NCBI GenBank assembly: GCA_044433645.1 | Contig: JAWXTK010000001.1 | Span: forward strand, 62,001-126,000 | Source of the DNA: JAWXTK01 sp044433645 | Lineage (GTDB): Bacteria; Bacteroidota; Bacteroidia; Bacteroidales; Rikenellaceae | DNA: 64,000 nucleotides | Direction: 5' to 3' | Part shown: piece by piece, positions 8,907-15,829 of the stretch | Layout of the letters: every line of letters starts with the position of its first letter | Numbering within the stretch: position 1 is the stretch's first letter | Position numbers and translations under genes: made by a program | The notes under the pieces: model-generated | Database searches by the model: none | Told to the model about the DNA's origin: nothing | Seen by the model: the letters and a program-made list of their open reading frames with translations, nothing else

Positions 8907-9016
8907 TAAAATAGTAATAAAATTTATCTATCTATTTTTTTAAACATTTTGTGTAAACTCTATAATTAGTTGCAAAGAAAATTAAGCCATTTCTGTTAAT
9001 TGAATTATAGAAACTT

Positions 9017-9061
9017 TTACCAAAGGGATATATGTTAAAATATATCTCTTTGGTAATTTTT
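9017..9061 (+). terminator. Terminator-like hairpin in the leader of the hemerythrin gene
   Basis: Arms at 9017-9033 and 9040-9056 pair over 17 bp with a single G-U, with a 6-nt loop, and are followed by TTTTT. This has the form of a rho-independent terminator, but it sits 25 bp before the start codon at 9087. Either a short RNA of about 150 nt ends here, or the hairpin attenuates the downstream gene. Confidence 0.7.
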
Positions 9062-9086
9062 AATTTAACCCTAAAACATTAAAATT

Positions 9087-9782
9087 ATGGTCCGTAGAGT
9101 TGGAAAATATCTCCCCGAAGATATGATGAGTGAGCTAATTTGCGAGAACTACCCCATGTTGCTTGTCATGAGCCGTTTTGGCATTAGTCTTGGATTTGGC
9201 GATGATACAATAGAGGACACGTGCAAAAATCACAAGGTGGATGTCTACACCTTTCTTGGTGTGGTCAACATGCTACTGAGCGATGATAAACAACACAGCA
9301 ATATTGATTTTACGAAGATTTCTTTGTCATCGCTTATTAAATACCTTCACAAATCTCACACCTACTTCCTTGAATATCGTCTGCCCTCAATTCGCAAAAT
9401 GTTGGTGGAATCGCTAGATAAAACTGAGGATGTGTCGGTTGTGATACTCAACTACTACGACAAATACGTCGCTGGGGTTAACGAGCACATGATGTATGAG
9501 GAAAATACTCTGTTTCCCTACATTAACGCTATGCTAAATAATTCTCCAACTGAGAGTTACTCTATTAATACATTTAGCGAGCACCACGACAAAATAGAAT
9601 CAAGACTCACGGAGCTAAAAAACATAATTATAAAGTACTACCCCACAACAAGCAGTAACGAGCTCAACAACACACTTTATAATATATTCTCATGCGAGCG
9701 CGATTTGGCCTCACACAATGCCATAGAGGACTATTTATTAGTGCCCGTGATGCAGGAATTTGAAAACTCTAAAAAGCAATAA
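9087..9782 (+). CDS. Hemerythrin-domain protein (Ric/ScdA-like)
   Basis: A 231-residue cytosolic protein. Residues 1-70 form a small helical domain (PEDMMSELICENYPMLLVMSRFGI) comparable in place to the N-terminal domain of Ric/YtfE. Residues 85-225 form a hemerythrin-like four-helix bundle, with candidate di-iron ligands H88 or H91, H134, E138 (NEHMMYEE), H166 or H167 (SEHHDKIE), H210 and E214 (ASHNAIEDYLL). Related proteins bind oxygen or NO, or repair iron-sulfur clusters after oxidative or nitrosative stress. The CxxC-type motif of true Ric proteins is not seen at the N-terminus. It is followed directly by a LuxR-type regulator, which may control it. A promoter and hairpin lie upstream. 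Confidence 0.88.
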   Translation: MVRRVGKYLPEDMMSELICENYPMLLVMSRFGISLGFGDDTIEDTCKNHKVDVYTFLGVVNMLLSDDKQHSNIDFTKISLSSLIKYLHKSHTYFLEYRLPSIRKMLVESLDKTEDVSVVILNYYDKYVAGVNEHMMYEENTLFPYINAMLNNSPTESYSINTFSEHHDKIESRLTELKNIIIKYYPTTSSNELNNTLYNIFSCERDLASHNAIEDYLLVPVMQEFENSKKQ

Positions 9783-9783
9783 T

Positions 9784-10401
9784 ATGAACCCACGTTTACA
9801 CATATTAATTGCCGATAGCTCAGAGATTATTCGCTGTGGAGTATCTACCCTACTGCAAAGAATCTCATCGCTAAGCATGGAAATTAGCGAGACCAACGAG
9901 ATTTCGAGCATATCCTCGGTTAACAATCGCCGAAGGATAGATATAATCATCATGAGCCCCTCGTTTTTGGGCATGACCCACCCAAATGTTATCAAGCAAG
10001 AACTAGGCGAGCAGGAGCTAAAAATCATAGCGCTGCAAAACTCATTTAACGAGCCTAGCGTACTGCAAAACTACGACCACGTGATATCTATCTACGATAG
10101 TTCACTAACGATAAAAGACAAAATAAGCCAACTCGCAACCCAGAGCGATAAGCAAAGTCAAAAGAAAGAGCTAAGCGCGAGAGAGAAAGAGATAATAGTA
10201 TGCGTAGTCAAGGGCATGACCAACAAAGTCATAGCCGACACGCTATCCTTGTCGACCCACACGGTAGTAACTCACAGGCGCAACATAGCCAGCAAATTGC
10301 AAATCCACTCGCCCTCGGGGCTTACAATCTACGCCATAGTCAACAAATTGGTAAGTCTGAGCGATGTAAAAGACAGCATAAATGAAAAAGACGAGGAATA
10401 A
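9784..10401 (+). CDS. LuxR-type response regulator with degenerate receiver
   Basis: A DNA-binding regulator of 205 residues from ATG 9784. An ATG at 9760 would add 8 residues and overlap the upstream gene; 9784 is preferred because MNPRLHILIADSS begins as receiver domains do. Residues 4-115 resemble a receiver, but the position of the phospho-acceptor Asp reads IIIMSPSF (S58), so classical phosphorylation is unlikely. Residues 130-190 are a LuxR/GerE helix-turn-helix (ELSAREKEIIVCVVKGMTNK, then HTVVTHRRNIASKL). It is adjacent to the hemerythrin gene, a common pairing in Bacteroidales, and probably co-transcribed with it. The inducing signal is unknown. Confidence 0.88.
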   Translation: MNPRLHILIADSSEIIRCGVSTLLQRISSLSMEISETNEISSISSVNNRRRIDIIIMSPSFLGMTHPNVIKQELGEQELKIIALQNSFNEPSVLQNYDHVISIYDSSLTIKDKISQLATQSDKQSQKKELSAREKEIIVCVVKGMTNKVIADTLSLSTHTVVTHRRNIASKLQIHSPSGLTIYAIVNKLVSLSDVKDSINEKDEE

Positions 10402-10418
10402 TCCTCGTCTTTTTCATT
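10381..10418. terminator. Terminator overlapping the LuxR stop codon
   Basis: Perfect 17-bp arms (10381-10397 and 10402-10418) flank a 4-nt loop that contains the last bases of the stop codon. A and T runs on the outer sides make it usable in both directions. Confidence 0.85.
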
Positions 10419-10439
10419 TCATAATTCGTCCAAAAACAC

Positions 10440-10447
10440 TACCTTTG
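10440..10447 (+). promoter_or_regulatory. -7 box (TACCTTTG) for the next gene
   Basis: TACCTTTG lies 19 bp before the start codon at 10467. No TTG is seen at the expected -33 distance, so only the -7 element is supported. Confidence 0.55.
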
Positions 10448-10466
10448 CAAATAAAACAATAAGAAA

Positions 10467-10931
10467 ATGGAAAGTACTAGCAAAATTTACAGAAGTGGTA
10501 AAGCTCCTTTGAGCTACAAAATATTTTTAATTCTTGGCATACTTGCTGCCCTAGCTATTGTTGCATCTTACATTGCAACGGGAGTGTTCCCTCTTCATTA
10601 CATTGCAGGTTATGTGATATTGTTGTGCATAATAATTTCGGTTAGAGCTCAGGCTCGCAACTTTGTTGTAGTAGACGATAAATATCTGATTATCAGCGAT
10701 AAAGACGATTTTTCTAAGTCCGAAACTCGCTATGCGTTAGAGAATATCACCGAGGTTGAATTAGGCCGCAAAAAAATCTTAGAGCTAGCAGCCTACACCA
10801 TAGTAGTAAGTTCAAAAGAGCAAAAAACCCTAACAAAAATAGAGCTAACAGGCCTACAAAGAGAGCAAATCGACCAGCTAATCAAAGACCTAAACGCACT
10901 TGGAATCAATGCTTTTTATAAGGCAAAATAG
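10467..10931 (+). CDS. Small membrane protein with C-terminal beta-rich domain (unknown)
   Basis: A 154-residue protein that I do not recognise at family level. Two hydrophobic segments (about residues 18-40 and 44-60) form a membrane hairpin. They are followed by a soluble domain that starts FVVVDDKYLIISDKDDFSKSETRYALENITEVELGRKK; this alternation of short strands and a final amphipathic helix (LQREQIDQLIKDLNALGI) resembles bacterial PH-like domains. It is flanked by a terminator on the left and a convergent nuclease gene on the right, so it is probably a single-gene unit. Confidence 0.75.
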   Translation: MESTSKIYRSGKAPLSYKIFLILGILAALAIVASYIATGVFPLHYIAGYVILLCIIISVRAQARNFVVVDDKYLIISDKDDFSKSETRYALENITEVELGRKKILELAAYTIVVSSKEQKTLTKIELTGLQREQIDQLIKDLNALGINAFYKAK

Positions 10932-10967
10932 GGGTTTAGAAATTTTAGTCAATTAATTAACCAAAAC

Positions 10968-11846
10968 TTATTTCGAGGCCTGAGATTGGTGAAGGAAACA
11001 GTAGCCGTTGGAGTTGGTGGTGGAGTTTTTGCATGGCGCGCCTGCCTTGGTTTTGCCCTTGCATGAGGTGCTTGCAGTTTCGCTCTCTGACTTAGTTGTT
11101 TTCTGAGTTTTGGCCACTGTGAAAGTCCAATCACCGGTATTAAATTTTGACTCTAATCTATTTTCGAGCGAGTCATCTAGGGCAGAGAAAAAATCCACAT
11201 TAATTAACTGCTCTATCTTATCTACGCTCACAGCAAAGCTCTCAACCGGCTCTTTAATAGCACGATTTGGCATTAAAAACGCTATCATTTTAGCTTTTTT
11301 GGGCGAGTATATCACCTTATAATAATAGTTAGGCACAGCAACTTTATTAGCTCCTATACTCTTTAAACCAGACTCTAACACGGGCCCTGAGGCAACACAC
11401 AAAAATGTATCTGAGACCACCCATTGTCGTACCAAAGTCTCCAAAGTTTTCCACGCCCCACGATTAAACGAGGGCACTTGGGGCGACATATTGCTCATAA
11501 AAAAGCTCTCGCTCATGGCCGTTTTGTTGTGAGACATAGAGCCTGCTGGGCACAGGTGGCCACGGTCGTAATCCGAGCCCTTATAATCTGATAATTGCGC
11601 CGAGGAAGTACTCACCTTTTTATCCTCACGAAAATCATCCGTGCGCTTAATAGCACCACTCACCATATCAGGCGTAAGTTCATAGTACACCCACTCGGCC
11701 TGCTCAGCTCGCTCAACATAAGATAGCGAGTAGTAAGTGTGAGAGACTAATTCTCCGTTAGAGGTAGGAGGGAATTTCTGCTGGGCAAACGAAAAAAACG
11801 CGCTTAAAACAAGCGAGGAAAGTAATATAAAAAATCTGGGTTTCAT
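10968..11846 (-). CDS. Secreted DNA/RNA non-specific endonuclease (NucA family) with zinc-knuckle-like tail
   Basis: A 292-residue exported nuclease. A signal peptide (MKPRFFILLSSLVLSAFFSFAQQ) precedes a beta-beta-alpha-metal nuclease domain of the NucA/Serratia nuclease family. The catalytic motif is DRGHLCPAGSM near residues 94-104, and metal-binding Asn lies in the following FFMSNMSPQVPSFNRGAWKTLE. Such enzymes cut DNA and RNA outside the cytosol for nutrition. The C-terminal 35 residues carry CKGKTKAGAPCKN...YCFLHQ, a Cys-Cys-Cys-His pattern like the short DUF5763-type motif, which may bind zinc. It lies 3 bp after the F420-hydrogenase-beta-like gene, so it may be read through from that operon. 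Confidence 0.92.
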   Translation of the reverse strand: MKPRFFILLSSLVLSAFFSFAQQKFPPTSNGELVSHTYYSLSYVERAEQAEWVYYELTPDMVSGAIKRTDDFREDKKVSTSSAQLSDYKGSDYDRGHLCPAGSMSHNKTAMSESFFMSNMSPQVPSFNRGAWKTLETLVRQWVVSDTFLCVASGPVLESGLKSIGANKVAVPNYYYKVIYSPKKAKMIAFLMPNRAIKEPVESFAVSVDKIEQLINVDFFSALDDSLENRLESKFNTGDWTFTVAKTQKTTKSESETASTSCKGKTKAGAPCKNSTTNSNGYCFLHQSQASK

Positions 11847-11849
11847 ATT

Positions 11850-12995
11850 TTATTTGAGTTTTAAAAATTTCATCACCCTCCAAATAGCTTTATCAATCTC
11901 GCGCATTTTTAGATATTTTAAATAAACTTGGGTGAAGTTATGATGTTTGAAATAAGGGTAAATGGTTTCACGTCCACTCTTTGGGCGTTTTGAGTTGCAA
12001 TATAATTGATGATTTTGAGCCTTAGCCTCGTCTAGTTCACGTCTTTGCGAGAAAATTTGGGGTTTTATATCCTCAAATATCTCTTGCCCTTTTGGCGAAT
12101 TTACCAAAGATAAGGACACTCCATTTTTGGTATTATGCTCAAATTTAACACTACGACCTAAACCCCAAAAATCTGCTATGGTTACATCTGAAATCCTCTG
12201 AGTTTTAGTGTATTGACAACTATAACACGACTCACGGAAGAGATAATTACTCAAAAATAATTTCATAAAAATATTATCCTTATTTTTGATTTTTATTCTC
12301 TCACCCCCTGACTCAAACGAAGGATCATAACCCCAGTACTTAGTTGAGCGAAACCTATAACTAGGCTTGTTAATATCAGGGTAAAGCAAAGATAATTTAT
12401 CAAGATAATCCTTAAAAATATCAGACGAAGGCACGCCATGACACACCATATCCACGGTGATTAATTTCTCGCCAAGATGCCCTGGTATAAACTTTAAAAG
12501 GCCAGCAATTTGACAGGGAGTGCCCGAGAATAACACCCATTTATCGCTTGATAATGCTTGTTTTGCCTGCTTAAATGTATCGCCAATTTTGCTTTGAATA
12601 TATTTAGAACCTTTCATGGGTTCTAATTCTTGTAAAGTGCTAGCTTGGGTGTGCACTGCATCTAAATCATCGTTTAACACAACTCCAAACACTACTCCCC
12701 CTGTGTTTAATACCCAACGACTCAAATGCGAAAACATACCCCCCGAAGAGCTAGACTCTCGCACTTTATCATCCAAACTCCAACAAGCATAAACCTGGGG
12801 CTCTGCATGAAATTTCACTGGATTTAATTCCGGGCACTTTGTTTGACACAAGCCACACTCGGTGCAGGTATTAATGTCGATTTGAGGGTATAAAAATCCC
12901 TCGCTCGATAAACGCATCTTGATACTATTATGAGCGCAGGCACTATAACAACTCGCGCAGCCGGTACACTTATCATAATCACACAATTTTATCAT
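11850..12995 (-). CDS. Coenzyme F420 hydrogenase/dehydrogenase beta-subunit-like iron-sulfur protein
   Basis: A 381-residue cytosolic protein. The N-terminus has two 4Fe-4S ferredoxin motifs, CTGCASCYSAC (about residues 10-20) and CTECGLCQTKC (about 42-52). These are followed by the FrhB-type N and C domains, with typical segments SSGGMFSHL, KGSKYIQSKIGDTF, LFSGTPCQIAGL and VDMVCHGVPS. In bacteria lacking F420 this family is found beside polysaccharide genes and is thought to be a flavin-dependent oxidoreductase acting on sugars or their carriers. Its start overlaps the pyruvyl-transferase stop by 4 bp, so translation is probably coupled. The substrate is unknown. Confidence 0.9.
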   Translation of the reverse strand: MIKLCDYDKCTGCASCYSACAHNSIKMRLSSEGFLYPQIDINTCTECGLCQTKCPELNPVKFHAEPQVYACWSLDDKVRESSSSGGMFSHLSRWVLNTGGVVFGVVLNDDLDAVHTQASTLQELEPMKGSKYIQSKIGDTFKQAKQALSSDKWVLFSGTPCQIAGLLKFIPGHLGEKLITVDMVCHGVPSSDIFKDYLDKLSLLYPDINKPSYRFRSTKYWGYDPSFESGGERIKIKNKDNIFMKLFLSNYLFRESCYSCQYTKTQRISDVTIADFWGLGRSVKFEHNTKNGVSLSLVNSPKGQEIFEDIKPQIFSQRRELDEAKAQNHQLYCNSKRPKSGRETIYPYFKHHNFTQVYLKYLKMREIDKAIWRVMKFLKLK

Positions 12996-14131
12996 AACTC
13001 TAAGGATTTTTTCAAGAATTCTAAGCTACGTTGTATCTCGCTTTCCAAATACTTATGATTATTTTCAAAATTAACATTCAACGCCTCCTCTTTTTTCTCT
13101 TTTACCTGAGATAGCTCCAGCGCTCTATCACTTAAATTCATGAATTTCAACACATTACTTACCCGAGCATCGCGCTCACCATTTAAAGCATAAAAAGGTC
13201 GTTTGAGCAAAATAGAAAAAACAACGGCATGAAACGATGCAGAAATCACAAGCGACGAATCTCTGACAAGATTCAAAAACTCCCAAGGCCCTGCGCTGAC
13301 TTTATAATCAAAAGCTTGGTATCTTAACAATTTATGCATGCGTTCAATACCTGGCAGATTAGACACAACTACTTTCATATTAAGCATAGACGAAAACTCC
13401 CGGGCCATTTCAAACAAATCTTTATTAAAAAAAGGCGAGTAAAGAAGTATATAATCCCCCTCAACAATAGCTTTCTCGGGTATCTTTGCCTGCCACTGCT
13501 CTAGAGTTAGCAACATTGTGGGGTCTAACAAAACCTGAGGTCTTTCTCCTGAAATTTGCTCTATGATATCGGCTGAGGACTCCTCTCTAACACTTATATT
13601 TTTAAAATTTAGAAGATATTGTTTAATCTTTTTTTGATCTTCATAATTAATTATTTCACTTCGACCTGGCCCCAGGCTAGGAGCATAAGATATGGCATTA
13701 CAATTAGCAAAAGGCAGGTAATATGCCCACGAAAAATCGCTACACTTGGTTTTCCAAATCTGGTCGCTACCAGCTATGAAATAATCATAATCTAGTTGCG
13801 AAGATTCTAATTCTTGGAGCGAAGAATATTCCCTTTCACTAAGCTTTAAATCTTTGCATAAAAAAGTCTCAAACCTAGAATATTTAGTCTCAACTGCTCC
13901 CCCAGAGAACAAGTTTAAGAGCCTAAGCAGCATTTTTTTAACGTTATATCTTAGCGAAAACCCTACTTTACTTTTCACAGACATATACATCATCTTTTGC
14001 CTATGAGTGCGCAGATTGATTATCTCATTCTCGCAACCAAGACCCTCCAAGGTTTTCTGCAAAGCATAAGCCTGCAACATAGAACCATAATTATGTGAGG
14101 CATGAAACGTTAATGTTGCTGTTTTTTTCAT
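12992..14131 (-). CDS. Polysaccharide pyruvyl transferase family protein
   Basis: A 379-residue protein of the CsaB/WcaK-like family, which adds pyruvate ketals to sugars of surface polysaccharides using phosphoenolpyruvate. Supporting segments are the N-terminal HASHNYGSMLQAYALQKTLEGLG, SDQIWKTKCSDFSWAYYLPF, SYAPSLG, SVREESSADI, LLDPTMLLT, and SASFHAVVFSILLKRPFYAL, which carries the conserved His. No signal peptide is present. The only polysaccharide-type partner is the downstream iron-sulfur protein; no glycosyltransferases, Wzx or Wzy are near, so this pair is detached from a capsule locus. A -7 box lies upstream at 14191-14198. Confidence 0.9.
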   Translation of the reverse strand: MKKTATLTFHASHNYGSMLQAYALQKTLEGLGCENEIINLRTHRQKMMYMSVKSKVGFSLRYNVKKMLLRLLNLFSGGAVETKYSRFETFLCKDLKLSEREYSSLQELESSQLDYDYFIAGSDQIWKTKCSDFSWAYYLPFANCNAISYAPSLGPGRSEIINYEDQKKIKQYLLNFKNISVREESSADIIEQISGERPQVLLDPTMLLTLEQWQAKIPEKAIVEGDYILLYSPFFNKDLFEMAREFSSMLNMKVVVSNLPGIERMHKLLRYQAFDYKVSAGPWEFLNLVRDSSLVISASFHAVVFSILLKRPFYALNGERDARVSNVLKFMNLSDRALELSQVKEKKEEALNVNFENNHKYLESEIQRSLEFLKKSLEL

Positions 14132-14190
14132 CTTTAATATGCTTTATAAATTGGTGTTTAACTTTAACAACAAAAATAATAAAATTAAGG

Positions 14191-14227
14191 CAAAGATACA
14201 ATAACAGAGAAAATTTAACTACTTTTG
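14191..14227. promoter_or_regulatory. Divergent -7 boxes between the pyruvyl-transferase and PPOX-ferredoxin genes
   Basis: TATCTTTG reads on the minus strand at 14191-14198 toward the gene starting at 14131. TACTTTTG reads on the plus strand at 14220-14227. The plus-strand ATG is at 14233, only 5 bp after the box, so that transcript may be leaderless or nearly so. Neither box has a clear TTG at 20 bp. Confidence 0.6.
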
Positions 14228-14232
14228 TTTTT

Positions 14233-14916
14233 ATGACAATAGAAGAACTTTACAAACTCATCGAGCAAATAGGCCTTTTGACGTTTTCTACCATAGAAAA
14301 CAATGAGGTACACTCACGCATAGCCCACTTTAATGGCTACGATGATGAGGGTTTATATTTTCGTACCATGGCCAACAAACCCTACGGCAGACAACTCCAC
14401 AAAACCAAGAAAGTGACTGTATGTGGCCACTATGGGGGTGGCATACTCAACCACGACGATTTGGGAGCAGAACCTATCTTTGCGCCAGGCTATTCGCTTA
14501 GAATAATAGGCGAAATAAGATTTGTAAGCGCCGAAGAAATCATTAGCAAGGCCAAGACCAACAAGATGTTGGAAGTGGCTGCGCGTGATATACAGACCTA
14601 CCCTGCTATGGGCGAAGGTAATTTTCAAATCATAAAGGCTAAATGCGATATCTTTGATTATGATTTTGGCAAGGTTACGCGCCCACATAAACTCCTGCGC
14701 ACACGCTTTAGTTTTGGAGGCATGGAGTTTAACTTAGCTGGGGTGAGAATAAATAAGGACTTGTGCATAGAGTGTGGCGCGTGCAAGGATATTTGCAGCT
14801 TTGATGCCATAGACGACAGCGACGGTTACAGCGTAGATGCTACCCACTGCGATGATTGTGGCAACTGCATGAGAAATTGCCCTGTGGGTGCAATCTCAGA
14901 ATCATTAGTATTTTAA
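14233..14916 (+). CDS. PPOX-type flavin-binding protein fused to a 2x[4Fe-4S] ferredoxin domain
   Basis: A 227-residue protein from ATG 14233. The frame is open further upstream (to 14095), but that part overlaps the divergent gene and its promoter, and MTIEELYKLIEQIGLLTFST is the typical beginning of a pyridoxamine 5'-phosphate oxidase-like split barrel (residues 1-150), expected to bind FMN or another flavin. The C-terminus has two 4Fe-4S motifs, CIECGACKDIC and CDDCGNCMRNC. The fusion suggests electron transfer between a ferredoxin-type centre and a flavin substrate; the reaction is unknown. It lies 13 bp before prmA. Confidence 0.88.
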   Translation: MTIEELYKLIEQIGLLTFSTIENNEVHSRIAHFNGYDDEGLYFRTMANKPYGRQLHKTKKVTVCGHYGGGILNHDDLGAEPIFAPGYSLRIIGEIRFVSAEEIISKAKTNKMLEVAARDIQTYPAMGEGNFQIIKAKCDIFDYDFGKVTRPHKLLRTRFSFGGMEFNLAGVRINKDLCIECGACKDICSFDAIDDSDGYSVDATHCDDCGNCMRNCPVGAISESLVF

Positions 14917-14929
14917 TATAAGTAAAACA

Positions 14930-15763
14930 ATGGATTACATAGAAGTAAACATACCTATCACAAACAACGAGCTAGGCGAAATATTAATCGCCGAACTTTC
15001 AGATTTACCTTTTGAGGGTTTTGAGCAAAACAGCACACTCATAAAAGCCTACATTCCCCAAGAGATTTTGCCAGATTATAAAGAGCAGGTCGATAGCATA
15101 ATTGCAAAATATAATATCTCAGATTCTCGTTACATATCCATAGAGAGCAAAAACTGGAACCAGGAATGGGAAAGCAACTTCGAGAGGGTGGAAATAGAGG
15201 ATAAAATCCTAATTCGCGCGCCTTTCCACACGCCAGACAATAGATTTGAGCACGAGGTAGTCATCATGCCTAAGATGTCGTTTGGCACAGGTCACCACGC
15301 TACAACTCACCTATGCTCTGATATGCTAACTAAGATGAATATCTCAGCCAAGCGAGGCCTGGATATGGGCAGTGGCACAGGAGTGTTATCCATTATTGCC
15401 ATAAAATATGGAGCAGAGAGCATGGATGCCATAGATATAGATGAGTGGGCCTATGAAAATTGCAGCGAAAACCTAGCGCAAAATAATGCAGAGGGCAAGG
15501 TGACGCCTCACCTAGGTAATGCACTGCTGTTGGAGGGCAAAAATTATGATTTTGTAGTTGCAAATATCAATCTTAACATATTGTTGAGCGATATGCACCG
15601 TTATATATTAACTCTTAGTGGGGGTGGAGAACTAATAATGAGTGGATTTTTTGTGAGCGATATCCCTAGCCTAAAAGCTAAGGCTGAGAGTTTGGGTATG
15701 AGATACTTAGGCCACAATGAGCGCGAAGGTTGGGCAGTAATACATTTAGTTAAGCAAGTTTAA
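14930..15763 (+). CDS. prmA: Ribosomal protein L11 methyltransferase
   Basis: A 277-residue S-adenosylmethionine-dependent enzyme that methylates lysines and the N-terminus of ribosomal protein L11. The N-terminal ferredoxin-like substrate domain (residues 1-95) is followed by a Rossmann methyltransferase domain. Motifs are MPKMSFGTGHHATT, the SAM-binding DMGSGTGVLSIIA, the acidic DIDEWAYENC, and the catalytic-region VANINLNIL. The length is near the family norm. It follows the PPOX-ferredoxin gene closely and precedes a recombinase after a 66-bp gap. Confidence 0.95.
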   Translation: MDYIEVNIPITNNELGEILIAELSDLPFEGFEQNSTLIKAYIPQEILPDYKEQVDSIIAKYNISDSRYISIESKNWNQEWESNFERVEIEDKILIRAPFHTPDNRFEHEVVIMPKMSFGTGHHATTHLCSDMLTKMNISAKRGLDMGSGTGVLSIIAIKYGAESMDAIDIDEWAYENCSENLAQNNAEGKVTPHLGNALLLEGKNYDFVVANINLNILLSDMHRYILTLSGGGELIMSGFFVSDIPSLKAKAESLGMRYLGHNEREGWAVIHLVKQV

Positions 15764-15829
15764 ATATTTCTTTTCATTTTTTTTTAAGTTAAATTTAGAT
15801 TCATTTTTATATAACTAAAAACTTAAAAA

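Noticed and set aside
14095..14232. Upstream extension of the PPOX-ferredoxin frame
   Set aside because: It overlaps the divergent pyruvyl-transferase gene and both -7 boxes, and homologous sequence starts at 14233.
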